NCBI GenBank assembly: GCA_015698045.1
Contig: BLAL01000266.1
Location: 310,001-374,000, forward strand
Source: Rhizophagus clarus
Taxonomy: Eukaryota; Glomeromycota; Glomeromycetes; Glomerales; Glomeraceae
DNA: 64,000 bases
Direction of reading: 5' to 3'
The position numbers and the translations under genes are program-made. This document shows positions 11,704 through 25,089 of the stretch, piece by piece (the stretch's first letter is position 1; every line of letters begins with the position of its first letter). The notes below the pieces were generated by a model. It ran no database searches. It had not been told where the DNA came from and was given only the letters and a program-made list of their open reading frames with translations.

Positions 11704-13835
11704 CTAATTAATCTTGTTCTTCTGAATGAAGATTCGCACATCATCATCTATAAATATAAAATAAAGAGATAAAATTTTTATTGCAGTAACATAAAGTATA
11801 AAATAGTAATTTATTTTTACATACCATCAATTTCAATATTTCGCTTTTTTACTTGTGCTGTTTCTCTTTCACAACTAATTTGAATATCTAAAAATATAAA
11901 CATATTTAATTAAATAACATTTCTCAAATTTCTTAACAAAAAATCATAATTACCATTATTCGAATTGTTCGTATTATTCAAATTCAATACTTTATATAAT
12001 CCAATAGTTTTATCTGAATTTTATCAAGAATTAACTTAACAGTTAACTATTAATCATTATATTGTAATTAATATTATTTATTTATGTTACCTGGATTATT
12101 GAAGTCATCAACTAAAAATATTAATTAATTAATTAATAACATATTGCTTGATAATTTGAAAATAATTAAAAGAATTCTTACTATTATCGGGAATATTATA
12201 ACTATATCTACTATGAAATTCTTTCAACAATATAAATTAATTAATTTAAAAGTTAAAAATAGTATTTTAATTTTTTATTTCGAATTGAATATATATATAT
12301 ATATATACACCTTTTTGTTCCTCTAATTTTTTATAATTTTAATAAAATTATAAATTTAATTTCAAAAAGTATGATATCAAACAATATATTATTCATACCT
12401 TCTGTTGCATTTCTTAGTTCGGGAAGATTTTTAAATTCATAAACTTGACTTGTAAGTAATTTGTTGCTTTCAGAATCTGATTTAAAAATATTATTAAAGA
12501 AAACTTTTGTTGCATCGTTATTATTACCTATTTCGTTATGATAGTAAGACTTATATATAAGATCTATTTTATTCATTAAAACCTTAATGCTAGGTCTTTC
12601 TTTCGGGTAAGCATTCCAACATTGTTTCATTAATTCTTTATACTCGAAAGGAATTTCTGATAATATTTTTGGTCTCATACCATTAATAATACTCATTGCA
12701 AGATAATAATCATAATCTAAATCAGCAAAAGGAAACTGTCCGGATGAAATCTTCCACATAAGCATTCCAATATTATAAATATCAGATGCGTAAGAATATT
12801 CTTTACCAATAATAACTTCAGGTGCTATATAAGGAAGTTTTCCATAAACAGTTCCTAATGGTTTATTAACAGGACCACAGAATCCAAGATCACTAATATA
12901 CCAATAATCATTATATTGAATATAATATATTTCCTGAATGCAAATCTCTATGGATCAATTCCTCTTTATGAATATAATAGTACATTAATTACATCATAAA
13001 CTAGTTTAATTTTATCATGCCATAAGTTTGTTACAATTTTGTTGTAAATAATTTCTTAAATTTGTATCTAATTGCTCCATTACAAGCATATAATCACCTT
13101 TTAATGGTTCTCGAGTTATACCAAAACAATGGACAATGCAGCTCCATTTGTTGCTTATTTTTAAATGTGATGTGGCCTATAAAATTATTAAGAATATTTT
13201 TAAAAAAATTCGTTACCTTTTAAAATAAAATGCATATATATTGTTACAGTTACCTCATCATATCAATTTTTATTGGTACCTTCAATATTGTCTAACTTTT
13301 TAAGTATTACTTTATGTGTACGATCTCTCTTTAATAATTGTTGTTTAGATTCCCATTCTAAATATTTCCGCCAATCCAATCTGCTATGTAAATTTCAGAG
13401 TATCCTCCTTTTGTTAAATATTTAATATTTTGTAAATTATTATTCAGTTATATATTCTGGGCTAAATAATTCCATTTGACATTTTTGTATTGAGTTATCG
13501 ATAATACCATTTTCGGATGTCCAATTTGAAATTTGGAATTTAAATAATTTCTTATACAATGTTCGCAATATGATGTAGCTAAACATTCAAGATAACAAAT
13601 TTCACAATTTCTTTTCGGTCCGACATTATAAATAATTTTAACACAATCATATTCAATTAATATTGTAATTGCACGCAATTTTTCTTCTTCATTAAGAGTT
13701 TCATCTGCAAGAATTGTTTGTTGACTAAATTCATGCATTTTCATTAAATCTTGATAAATATTAACATCAGTTAAAGCATCGGCTCTTTTCAATGAAGTAT
13801 AAAGTATAAATTAATTCTTTATTAATAGAAGACAT
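11704..13835 (-). pseudogene. Broken multi-exon protein kinase gene
   Basis: The start at 13835 reads MSSINKEL. A short duplicated TATACTT then shifts the frame before the conserved N-terminal region KRADALTDVNIYQDLMKMHE, with a Cys-rich block CEICYLECLATSYCEHC. The kinase domain follows with SEIY, LIHRDLHSGNILY (catalytic loop), ISDLGFCGPVNKP (DLG for DFG), LPYIAPEVI, ASDIYNIGMLMWKISSGQFP and CWNAYPKERPS. At least three further frameshifts interrupt it, around 12900-13450. In contrast, the C-terminal tail is well preserved as micro-exons with good GT-AG sites, encoding NATEEEQKEFHSRYSYNIPD, IDDFNNP and more, to a stop at 11704. The catalytic core is dead while the tail still looks spliceable, which suggests recent decay. 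Confidence 0.8.
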
Positions 13836-16800
13836 GATAGAAACTAATCGTTACGAATAGGAAAAAAAAAAAAATCTTATTATAAAAATCTTATGTTATT
13901 AACACGCTTTTTTTATATGCAACACCGTAAATTCAGGTGTTACAGTCGAAGATTCTTTAATTTTTTTTTGTGCCACCAATTAGGCTGAGTTTTGTTTCAT
14001 AATTGTAATACAAATAATTTAATTATTAAATTTGTTTCATTTGAATTGAGTTAACACTACTTTGTATATTTTTAGTAACAGAATTACTTTTTAGTCCTAA
14101 GTGTTTTGATATGAAAAATGCTAGTTGTTGAATCATCAATCATGAGCCTTATCCGGCTATACTGCGGTTTATATATAATTGAAAATAGAAAATAAGTATG
14201 AACGGATCCTGCTGCGTAAAATAAATCAATTGATTCATTTTCGTGTGATAAGTATTTTGAACTTTACTTTCGGAATTATCTAAATTGGCTTCACTTCTAG
14301 AAGTTTTAGGAGTTTATTTTATAATTGTAATTGTAATTAATGAGATTTATTGATAATAAATAATTTTCTCATTCTGATTTTACTTGTAAAAGACATTAAA
14401 ATTTGCCAAATTTACACAGTATTTAAGAAATGAAATTTTACAATGGAAGCATAATCACGGAGCAATTATTCCAATCTGTTACGCATTTTTGTCGTTCTGG
14501 AATCCAATCACCATACGATAAGGATGGTCAAGATGAAAATTATTCAAATTATCATATGACATATCAATGAATTCTAATATAATACTCGATATAACGGTAC
14601 ATAGTAAATAATATGTACAGTTACCGTACTACAGTAATGATCGTTATACAATTTATTATGAAACGGTTGCTTATTCTTTCAATAATTATATATAGTGTTA
14701 ACCTTGTAAAAAAAAAAAATAAAATTTGTTTATTAACATTAATAAAGTTGAATTTTAATTTAATATAGCGTGAAAAAATCTTATACTTGTAGAAAAACAA
14801 ATTTTTCTCTGTGATTGAAAATTCAAAGTATTCCTTCGCTGCTTTTAAAATAATGCTATTGGTTCTTTAATTTAATAAAATACTGATTTTTTTTTACATA
14901 TAATAATCTAGTATGCATAATGCATGTATAAATGTGAATCGTACTGTACATGTATATTACTCATACATAGATCATTATAACCGTATTATACATACGGATT
15001 GTACTACATAGATAATAAAACATCGGTAACAAATCGAATAAATATAATTTATGAGAAATATCTTATATATGTAAGATATTACACACAAATTTCATGGGAA
15101 AATTGGACATTTTATGATAACTCTTCTGTGGAAATCTCAAGATGACCAAAAATGATATTTTTCTGGTTTCCGTGGTTTGGAGAGACATAGAAAAGCTTAA
15201 CAGTGACGTACTAAGTAACAAAAATATAATCATAGTTAAAAGAGAAATTTAAAAGAAATTTACACTCCGTCGCTTGTATCGCGATTCGCGACCACAATTT
15301 TATAGTCAAATATTTGAAGAAATCAATAATATTAATTAGATATGAAGTGAAACATTCCGATATGTGTTTCCCGTGCCGTAGTCTGTGGCGCAGTCTGTTG
15401 CTCCGCCTGTGATTTGCATTGCCTTTTCCCAATTTTTACTTAGAATGCTGGAAATGTGAAATAATTAAGTGCCCAAATATACTCAGGAAATGGGTTCAAT
15501 TCTTAAATCAATAATTTCTTCTTTCGAGATATGCACAATTAATAATTAAGTAAAGGAATCATAGGTTTAAATAAAATATTACTGTAATATTAAGTGATGG
15601 ACCTGAACATTGATCACTTAATAATATTAATGCGAATATAAAAATGAAATAATCTGATTTAATTTAAACTTTCTTTTTAATAGTATCTTTAAATTCACTC
15701 TTTTGCTCTCGTTTATAACTCATCAATAAACTTAACATCAAGTTATAAACTCATGCAATTTTGAAGGAATTTCGGTTCACTGATTTGTTTGTCACGTGAT
15801 TAAAGAGCGGCACGTGACTCGCGACTGATTAAATTTCAAGTTCCAAGATGACAAGAATTGGTTAAATCATTATTATTTAAATTAATAACTTGGATTAATC
15901 AACTTAGTATTTACTTCAAATAGAGGTATAAGAATAAGTATAATAAATATGGTTAACATATATCAAATAATTAGTATTGCACATCAAATACACTGTAAAA
16001 AATTTTTTGGTTATTTAGATACAAAATTTGAATGTAAATTCAGACCGCTAGTATTTAAATATCAATATAAGTCTTGTATTCAACCCGAATTTATCTAAAA
16101 TAAAGTAAAAAAAATTCTTTCGCATTTGATTAATACTTCGTTTCATTCATATTTAACCCCTCTAGGTTGAGATTGACTAACGAAGAAATACACAATGTAA
16201 TAAAATTCTAAAGTTTAAACATTCATAGTTATGATGTGTTCATGGATCTAATCTTACCTACAGCAAAAAATATTCATGTTCTTAGAGGATCGATTCAGAC
16301 AATAAATCATAATTAAAAGAATTGGAAGAATTGGAAAGTCCAAAAGTGCTTCCAACTACCAGTACATCATTGGATTGTTTTAAAATCTACTATGACTATT
16401 AATTAATAATTTATTAATATTATCACTTATCATATTTTAACGAGTTATCATATGGTATCTTTATATGGTAATAAAATAGACATCCCCAATTTCAGATTTA
16501 GTACGGATATTATATTGTGTCGTATTGTATATCTGAATTATATATCTCCACTAAGACATTGATGGTAGTAAATAGAAGTAATAGAAGTAATTGCCATGCT
16601 TCGAATAAGATAAAAAAGAAATTTTATGACCGTTTGCACTAAATTTGAGAGGCAACAAGTTCATCCAAATCGAAAGGATCACAAATAAAATAAATTATTT
16701 GTTTCTCATTGTTACTAATCTTATTCCTTAATCATATTAAGGAATGCAAATGAAAAAACTAACATGAAAAGGGCAAAGAAAGTATTTTTTTTGCGATGCA

Positions 16801-17636
16801 GACTTAATAAGTATAAGATGTAATGAAAAGAACCAATTATGGATCGACTAGACAGACACTATGTGCTAAAATATCGCTATGATTTGGACTAATAAAAGAC
16901 GTTTAATTTTGTTTTGACGAAATGTGTGCAAAAGCAAAATGTGTGCGAAAAATATCGCTACGAGTTCTTTGCTGTGGAGTTATGATGTAAGTGAGTGGGT
17001 GTATGATGTTATGAATTTATTAAATGTCCATTTAAAGGATCTATATTATCAATGATTATAGTCAAGATTTTTCTGATGTTGCAATCGATGATGGTATCAA
17101 CGTTCCATTTTATGGTAAAATGTTTTTTTATTTATTTATTTAATGATGACGACTCAGGAATAAAGAAAAACGGTACATGTATATTTCGCCACTTAAGGCG
17201 TAAACATGGGCACAGTACTACATGCGGTTGTGCAATACATGAACTAAAAATAAAAAAACCTAACCTACAAAAAGCAAAAGTTAGAAAAATAATACAAAAA
17301 AGAAAAAATAGGATAAAGGAAATATAAATGGGGGATAAACTACAATCCTAACACCTCTAAGAAAACGAATAAAAAAACTATTGAAAGGTCCTAATGCCGA
17401 ATTCTTTTCTCCTAGCAACAATTTTCATCACGATCTCGTTTGCTAGACAGTGTGCTGAATGTGACTTGTCATGTGATTTTAGAGTTGCGTAATTCATTAG
17501 TCATTTAATAATTCATTATTCATTATTCATCTTGTCCGAGTCTATTTAGTCTATTTATATACGACATGAAATTTTGTTTAGTCACATCATGTTTGTTGTA
17601 TTTTTTTTCTTTTCAATAACAAGTTAGTTCTGTTTT
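13836..17636. other. Long intergenic region, no gene recognised
   Basis: There is scattered AT-rich sequence and several short frames with no coding character. A 73-codon minus frame at 15211-15432 and a 91-codon plus frame at 17052-17327 show no recognisable motif, and I do not regard them as genes. Confidence 0.35.
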
Positions 17637-17965
17637 ATGCCAAACCATTACGAAAGGTGGTCTCGTGTTCTTGAACGTACCTTCTTAAGATATATTTGGA
17701 CAAAACACGCACAAGAGTACACGTACTCTACACAAGCCTTAAGAGACAACATTTCAATAAAACAAGTTGAAGGTCTGTTGCTTGAACATAGCAGTAACAG
17801 TAGAAACAACAGTACTCAAGAGTGCAACAGTCCTAACAACCCAAGAACAAAAGTCATTCAAAAAAAAGCTTCAAGATACTGGACTTGTACTCCACGTTGC
17901 TGTTGATAAGAATACTCAACCTTGGACGATAGTAACATATTACACAGCAAGTAGCAACAGATTTT
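17637..17965 (+). other. Possible upstream coding remnant
   Basis: Two overlapping frames have protein-like composition: 17637-17906, starting MPNHYERWSRVLERTFLRYI, and 17767-17982, containing KKLQDTGLVLHVAVDKNTQP. They cannot be joined by a clear GT-AG intron, and neither runs into the next gene in frame. They may be a decayed gene or unrecognised 5' exons. I do not recognise the family. Confidence 0.25.
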
Positions 17966-17971
17966 GGAAAA

Positions 17972-18835
17972 ATGATGGCTGATAATAATTCATACAGCAC
18001 CGGAGAGCAATCGATGATTTCTCCACTTTCTCCAGACGAACATATGTCCAATGATTATCCGATCCCAGAACTCCTAATAAAAGTATGTTTAGCTTGTTCA
18101 ATTAGTGTGTTTCTTACTATATGATATTTTATTTGTTTATTTGTCTTACCTGATTTTTATTAAATATTTAAGGAAATAACAAACTTGGAAAAATATAACA
18201 GTGAAGGCAAACTAAATATCAATGTTAAATTAAGGTATGCTTATTATTTATATTACGTATATTTAAATGGTAGTATTATTCATTTTAAATAAAATATTTT
18301 TTGTAGCTTATGGACAAACACAAACTATGGGTATTACAATGATGCGGATATTTTTTCAATTAACTTTACGAGGAAGGCTGATGTGCTTCACGATTATTGT
18401 GATCACATCAACAACCTCCTTGTCTGTTATGTTCTCAATAACAAAATAATCTCAATCCAAATTTTTGATGCTTCAACTTTGCTTTATTGTCATTTGCATA
18501 ATTATGATGAACCGGTAGACGACAAACCACCCCTGTCACTTTACTCCATTTACTGTGAAGATCATGACGAATTAAGTCTTTATTTCACAGACTGTCCACC
18601 TACAACAACATTAATGAACATCGAAGTGGAAAAAGACGTTCTTATTCGGATAAGTAATAATGGCAAACTCGTTGCATTATTGATTCGTAACGCACAAAAC
18701 AGAATAGCTAGAGTATTTCTTAAAGAAGATAGAGAAAGACTTTTAGATGAATTTGAGCTAAGGGCACTAGCACTACAATCATCATTGAGCAACAATACGA
18801 AAAATTATAATATATGTTGTTGTACAATTCTTTGA
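17972..18835 (+). CDS. Uncharacterised 233-aa protein ending in a possible CaaX box
   Basis: Three exons, 17972-18082, 18173-18234 and 18307-18835, join in frame with GTATGT/GTATGC donors and AG acceptors. An in-frame TAG just upstream makes the ATG at 17972 the start. The protein begins MMADNNSYSTGEQSMISPLS (Ser/Asn-rich, probably disordered). It has a central domain of about 120 residues with alternating hydrophobic segments, such as HINNLLVCYVLNNKIISIQI and DVLIRISNNGKLVALLI. These could be beta strands, as in beta-propeller or C2-like folds, but this is inference. A charged helix (RVFLKEDRERLLDEFELRAL) follows, and the last residues are CCCTIL. CTIL fits a CaaX motif with Leu last, which favours geranylgeranylation, with adjacent Cys for palmitoylation. 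This would tether the protein to membranes. No family recognised. Confidence 0.65.
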
Positions 18836-19000
18836 TGACTTTTTCTTCTTCTTATAGAATCACTTTTTTTCGTCAGCTCCATAATAATTTCACTTTTTTT
18901 TTTTTTTTTCTTCAGCTTTATTTTCCTAATTCTTTAATATAGCTAGAATAGTGTTATTTTTCTAACTTTTAATAATAGCTAAAATAGCGTTTTCATGTAA
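18836..19000 (+). repeat. Short duplications in the 3' flank
   Basis: Two adjacent imperfect pairs are seen. TCACTTTTTTT followed by CAGCT occurs twice (about 18860 and 18889), and TTAATATAGCTAGAATAGTG recurs as TTAATAATAGCTAAAATAGC about 33 bases later. They probably arose by local slippage in the 3' untranslated region. Confidence 0.4.
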
Positions 19001-20489
19001 ATTTTTTATTTACGATTTCAATTTCAATATAGTTTCAATTATTTGAATGTATATGTGAATCAATATCAATTTAATAAAATTTTACAAAAAAAAAAATATA
19101 ATTTGAAATGCATTTTAATATTAAAAGAGAGGTTAAGTAGAATAGAGGTGCAATCCATTTATTTTCTGTCAGAAAGATGGATTACGGATTGCCCGGATTA
19201 TCCGTCAGAGTGATCTGATGGATTGTCGGATATCTGTTTTTTTTTAAAAAAAAAAAATTATTCTGTAACTATCCTGTTCCAGTACCTATATAAGATTCAT
19301 TTATTAGTGTCATTATGGCCGGAATAAATACAAATTGAGTTCGACGTATAAATTTAAATTATATTTAATTTTACTAAATTAATTAAATAAGTAATAATAA
19401 GGAGTAAAGACCGATTAAACAATCAGTATCGCATGTACCAAATTTTTTATTTTTGTAATATAGTACAATGTAATATGTGAAAATTAAATACAAAGAATTA
19501 GGATACATGGCGCTTCTATAATTATTTTTCTTGATTTATCTTTCACTTAGACACGAGCTCATTACTAACTGATACCCTGACCATTATTAAACCTACTATA
19601 ACCTTTATAATTCCGGAATTAATAATTTTAATGGCTCTAGTAGGTCATAAATTTTCTTGACCCAGGATGATTATCAGTAGTTGCTGCTGCACACAAACTA
19701 ATAAAATCATTTCTCCTGTTCTCTCACAAACACATATGGGGATTAAAAACTATCCAAGAGAAGTGTCTAATTGTATATATGCAATTTTAATTTTTTGTTA
19801 AGTCATGGGTTAGGAATTGTGCATGTTTAGCATTGATATTGATAATAAGGGAATAAGGATACGTGTCGTTAGAAGTAATTTTATGAGCGCGAATTTTTTT
19901 CTGCTGTAAGACAGTATCATAAAGTTGTTTTTCTTGTTTTTCGACAAGCACAGGCAGAGCGACCTGTTGAAGTCACCGACGTTATTGGTTTATCTCATAT
20001 TTTTTTTATATTAGTATATACTTTTTCATATATTTATCCGCATCACATCTTTCGTAATGAGGATTTGTGCGATGATGCAATCTAATTCTGGTGATGGAAA
20101 AAATATCGAAGCATACCGTAGCTTAATTATGTTCAAGTGATAAATATGCACATATTAGTGTCAGGAATTAATTAACTAATTCGTATTAGTATAGTCGTAC
20201 ATTCAATAATTCAAATCGAGTTAACATGTAAAATTTTATATCTCATAATTTTGATAATTTTATAAAATTTTATAACACATAAATTTTGATTTGATAATTC
20301 CTGGTAAGTGTGGAGTACTGATTGTCTATCAAAATCAATTCGTGTTTTAAAAGAGATAGAACTTGGGAAAATAAATAATTTTTTTGATTGTCCTGATAGA
20401 AAATTTTCTACGTAGTATTAATCATGGGAATTGATAAGAGCACTATCAAATAGTAATGATTTATAAGACTTCTTAGAGAATATCCAACC
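19001..20489. other. Intergenic region
   Basis: No gene recognised. Around 19150-19235 a cluster of GGATT/AATCC motifs can pair with each other (AATCCAT and ATGGATT), a small imperfect foldback. Confidence 0.35.
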
Positions 20490-20830
20490 ATAATACTACC
20501 CACTAAAACGGGTTTTGCAGAAAACCAGATATTAATGAGGTTCAAGAAGATATGGTTTCACTACTTATTCACGCCAGGCAATTTTTATTTCTCTTATGAA
20601 TAATGAAATAGGAGATATACAGTAGCTCCTTTGGTTACAAATGAAGAATTTGTTGTTCAAGTTAACACTGCGCAAGAAATAATTAATATAATGTGTCCTC
20701 GTTGGTTCAAATTGGTCATTTTGATTGTAGAAAGTTTGAAAAGGTATTGTAGAGAACAGATAATATGAGAGATTATCTGAAATTCTTGAAAGATGAATTC
20801 AAAAAAACTGGTGAATATGTCATTCATATT
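20490..20830 (+). pseudogene. Unidentified coding remnant
   Basis: Protein-like pieces appear in different frames: KPDINEVQEDMVSLLIHARQ, then VTNEEFVVQVNTAQEIINIM followed by CPRWFKLVILIVESLKRYC. Stops and shifts separate them. The composition is coding-like, but I do not recognise the family. Confidence 0.25.
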
Positions 20831-20885
20831 ATTTTTTATTAATTGTCTATTTGTCTTTACGAATTAATGTATTAATAGGGAAGAT

Positions 20886-21950
20886 ATGGTAGATAATGCA
20901 GTAGATAATGCGCAAGAAAAACGTGCAAGAAAAATGATATTATTTAACATTTTTTACTGTTCGCCAAATTTTATCACTGATTATTTCACGTTGGAAAAAT
21001 TAGAGGAAAATGAAGAATACAAACCGTTGATCACATACTGTACTTTTAACTATTTTGAATATTCCTATACAGTACATAAACAATGTTATGGTACACAGGC
21101 ATGCAATCCGAAATGGATCATTGAGGCAACGCATTGCCGAGCTTGAGGCTGAGAATGCCGAGATTCCAGAACTTAGAAAGAAGGTTGTTGAGGTTGAGAC
21201 CGAGAATATGAAATTGAAGTGGATTATGGCTGATTTGGAAAACACCGAGTTCAAAACTAGAGTCGAGGAACTGGAGCGATATAATTCTGAACTCAAAATC
21301 AGAGTTGCAAAATTGATTCTCACAAAATGGTTCTCTTGAGGAGAGCTGTGCCTCATGACACACCGTTTTACATGATTTACCTAAAACGCCCTTAATTGAT
21401 TTAATTGATCTTAAATGTCGAGCTAGCTCTTCGCTTTGCGCGAATGTGCAGAAGACATTGGATATAGAAATTGAATCAAATTGACGAATTGGTACATAAT
21501 AATAAAATGATAACGTTACATCTGGTAACACCTCCAGTATCTCTTCTTCCGAAAAATCAAAAATGGACAAGAATTGATTCAGGAAATTTCTCGAAACTTT
21601 AACGTATCTGGTATTCCTTCATCTATTTAGGATAATGACTCCATATGCACATTTCCATCGTTTACTCGCCTGTGATGCGAAAGGCCTTGAAAGCTAATCA
21701 AGAAGATACTAAGCTGGTATTTATATGTTAAAATATTTTTAAATATGGTTAAAGACTTCATGAATAGTGGTAAAGTTGGCGAGAAAAGGGCAAAAGGACA
21801 AGTTTATAATTTTATTATCCACAATTTCCTGATACTGTGAAATAATTTATGCATGAAATGGTAAACCCATAGAGCCACAAATAAAAAGAGTATATATTTG
21901 CAATCTAGAATCAAATAATTTTATTAAGCAATTAATCCGACATTAAAATT
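20886..21950 (+). pseudogene. Degraded coiled-coil gene of a lineage-expanded family
   Basis: The best-kept part is a coiled coil at 21055-21339, with LRQRIAELEAENAEIPELRK and later VEELERYNSELKIRVAKLI, showing clear heptads. Downstream, separated by stops and frameshifts, are LIDLIDLECRASSSLCANVQ, QELIQEISRNFNVSGIPSS, and traces such as VYNFIIHNFPDT up to about 21950. From memory, Rhizophagus has many proteins with an N-terminal AELEAENAEL-type coil followed by an ELIQEL segment and a DKTAR-IYNEI block; these traces fit that order. The biochemical role of the family is unknown to me. This copy is broken. Confidence 0.5.
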
Positions 21951-22364
21951 GAAGTTTTTTAAAATTCTCTTCCATTTTTAAAACATTTCCGCTAATTAGC
22001 TCTTCTAAAAGACATTATACAACTCATATACTTATATTCTTATCCACATTATCCACATTGTCCGCATTGTCGCATTGTCGCATTGTTCTACTTTTAAAAA
22101 AAATTTTCTTTCAGAAAAATACAATTCCTAGATAACCCATTAACCGTTTTTTACAGGTATTTAAGTCACCGTCGATCGGTTGTTTATATATGCAAAGGAG
22201 TTTCTTTATTGCGTCTTTTGACGCGTTTTCTGTGGTTGTTTCTAGACTTTCAATGATAGTAATTACAGATCACAAATATCTCGATCATAAAGTAAAATTT
22301 TGTGACATCATGCCGATATTAAGAATAAGAATAAAATGATGGCAAATGGTCCAAATATTCATCA
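21951..22364. other. Intergenic stretch with a short tandem repeat
   Basis: At about 22040-22090 the motifs TTATCCACA and CATTGTCCG/CATTGTCGC repeat in tandem. Nothing else recognised. Confidence 0.4.
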
Positions 22365-23027
22365 CTACACCTCCACCCACGTATTCATTTCATCTACTTC
22401 CTCTACTTCCATTGCATCGTCCTCCACTCTAATTAAATCACTTCCCCCCTCCATTACATTATCTTCTTCCCCGAACAAAGTATTCACCCCTTTTAAATTC
22501 TCTACAAGATCAGGTTTCATAGGTAGTTGCGCTTGCAACTCCTTCAACAGCTTGTATTTTTCGACATGATTACCCACTACTGTTACTGGTATATTTTATA
22601 CTACATACACATTCTTTAGTACAGTAAATTGTTCCCGAAGGCGTACTTTAAGATCGTACACGTAGTTTATATCATTAAAAAAAAACGCTTGTTTGAATAA
22701 TTTTCTATGAATTCAAATTGGTCTGTACATTCGCTTTTATATTCATTTATTGGTCCGAGTCATTTTTTTCTATTGCAATAGCATAATCTTATTAAAGTTA
22801 ACCGAAAATTATGTTGTTGTTTGCATTTCGTGATGTTAATAAGGTCTTCAGAAATCTATACGAAAAATAGTCATTAGTTTATAAGCTCTGAGTCGCTTCC
22901 TTGCAAATGCACAGCTACAACCGAAAAAATATACCTTAACTACGAAGTGTCTCGTCCGGACTTCAACAATTTTTTCGCCAACACTTCTTTCAAACTGTGA
23001 TAAGTCGGTTTCTTTTAACAAGCTCAT
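22365..23027 (-). pseudogene. Unidentified gene remnant with acidic C-terminus
   Basis: On the minus strand a start at 23027 opens a frame MSLLKETDLSQFERSVGEKI to a stop at 22848. Further on lie ECTDQFEFIENYSNKRFFF and DINYVYDLKVRLREQF. From 22577 the frame VEKYKLLKELQAQLPMKPDL leads into a Glu/Asp/Val-rich end terminating at 22365. The pieces share direction and coding composition, so they probably come from one gene. An intron from the GTACGCC at about 22652 to the CCAG at about 22592 could remove one stop, but I could not build a full model. Family not recognised. Confidence 0.35.
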
Positions 23028-23181
23028 AATGTCTGTGCTCGGAGAAAATAGTACAACAGTTGGGCAGTTGGAATAAGAAAAGAAAATCTTACATCACAGA
23101 TTGCTAAAAAAAAATTATTACGTATAACTGTAACATTAATAAATGATCACGCGTTGATCATTTTTTTTTTTACGTATCAGG

Positions 23182-23758
23182 TATATAAATCCCTTTCAGC
23201 TTTATCAGTTATAATTTCTTTCTTCTTTCAACTTTGTTTAACTTTTTTCAAGTAGAAAAATTAAAAATGGCTCTACCAAATCTTCAAGAATCTCTAACGC
23301 TCTTAAGGAATTATCTCCCGAAGTTCCAATCTCTCAAACCTTCCATCAATTCTGACGAAACATAAATTTTTACCGCCGAAGATCTCGCTTAAAAACTTTA
23401 AAATCATAACCAAACAAAACAAAACGGACCTACTTCTCTGATACATACAGTATCAAAAGCATCATCTTAAGAATTGAAAACTTTTGAAGCGTTTAATAAT
23501 GAAGTTTTCAACCAACGAAACGATGAGTAGGTTGAATGTACATTTGAAGAATTCCAATGACCAATTTAAGAACGGATCGTTAAAAGAATCTGTAGCCCGT
23601 ATTAAAAAAAAAAATAATAGAACATTTTTAGGATTTTTATGAATGGAGAAACGGGATGCGCGGTGGAAGATGGACATGGAACTGAAAGAATATTACAGAC
23701 TGTTCCGCAATAGTTACCGATTTAGTGATGAAGATAATATGAATACGAAAAAAAAATA
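23182..23758 (+). pseudogene. Broken uncharacterised gene with intact-looking promoter
   Basis: TATATAAA at 23182-23189 and a pyrimidine-rich leader precede an ATG at 23267. The frame reads MALPNLQESLTLLRNYLPKF and stops after about 32 codons. The same protein appears to continue through IFTAEDLA, ENFEAFNNEVFNQRNDE, VECTFEEFQ and finally RDARWKMDMELKEYYRLFRN followed by SYRFSDEDNMN, in changing frames with several stops. The end lies near 23758. This looks like a decayed member of a small basic protein family, function unknown. Confidence 0.45.
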
Positions 23759-25089
23759 AAAAATATTAAATTATATTACAAGTTAATAAATATGGTTATG
23801 ACATCTATCAAAGCGTCGTTGACTACTTACGAATAGATTCACGATTTCATTTTTGTCAATCGGAAGGGTATAGAATCAGAATTTTTTCATATATTATGGA
23901 TATTCTAGTCTTATTAGCTGTGTTGAAGTAGTCTTAGAATTTTATCTTTCATATTATTTTTTGTGTTTGGGTTGTCTTGATTAAAAAAAATAATAATACA
24001 CTTATTAATTCGTACAAATAAAATTAATTCATAGAAATTCGTAGAAAGAGATTTAATTCGTAGAAATAGTTTTTTTTTAAGTTTGATCCGAACTTTCATG
24101 TGAACGCGATAGTTATACGTGATTTTTTTACTGTGAAACAATGTTCATTAAGAAGATATACCAGAATTAGCTCTCTCTCACTTACCGAAAAATTTGCATC
24201 AATTTAATAAAAATTATTTTAATGTTTAAATTTTATTATTTTAGAAATAACGTAGCTGAAACGTGGATAATACCGTTATACAGTATTTATAAGACTAGTA
24301 ATACTTTATTTTCAACAGATAAATGGCTAATCTAAAAATATATTTTATTTTACAGCAATACTTTCATAACTCAATATAACTATTTAATGAACTTTTTCTT
24401 AAACCAAAACTGCCTATTCATACCGAGCTTCTATATAACGAAGTTTAAATTACAAATCAGGGGTTCTAACCCGATTTTTTCCCCAATCGGAACTTGCGGA
24501 TATTTTTTCTTTTTCTCCTTAACTTTAACTTCGGAGCTTGATACCTTTTCGCAACCCAATTTATCTGGGGAGATATCCTTTCTTTTCTCCCCAACTTATA
24601 CTTTGGGACGTGATTTTTTCCCCTATTTGATTTAGAATATAATATATGTAGTGTTTCAAAGTAAAATCCTTCTGGATAGATTACACTTTACACTTGAGGA
24701 AAAAATTTGTGATTATTGGAAATACTATCAAATGGTATGAAGTTAAAGAGTTGGATATTGAAAATACTGCATCGTACTTTGATGTCACTGCTTTTTTTCG
24801 TTCTTTTATGTACCTAATAGTTGCTTAACTATATTATTGATTTCATGATTCCAATTACTTGTAAGAGCATAAGGGCAAAATTCCACTTCTTAAGAAATGC
24901 CCTAAAAAGCTTCTTTGCATTTTCAATAAAGTTGTCATCACTAAAATCGAATAAGTGTTTTTTAATATGATTGATCGTGGTGGGTCCACTGTGAAACGCT
25001 CATTCCATTGTGATACTGAAAATATTATCTACAACGTATGCTGGATTTTAGTAAAATAAGATGTCGTGGTTGTAGAAGGTATTCCTTAT
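23759..25089. other. AT-rich region with a degenerate direct repeat
   Basis: At 24465-24635, three or four loosely similar units of about 40 bases occur, built on GGAACTTG/GGAGCTTG/GGGACGTG followed by a T-rich tract and CTCC. No gene recognised; an 82-codon frame there is a by-product. 24640-25090 may contain further decayed sequence of the Crinkler remnant next to it. Confidence 0.3.
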
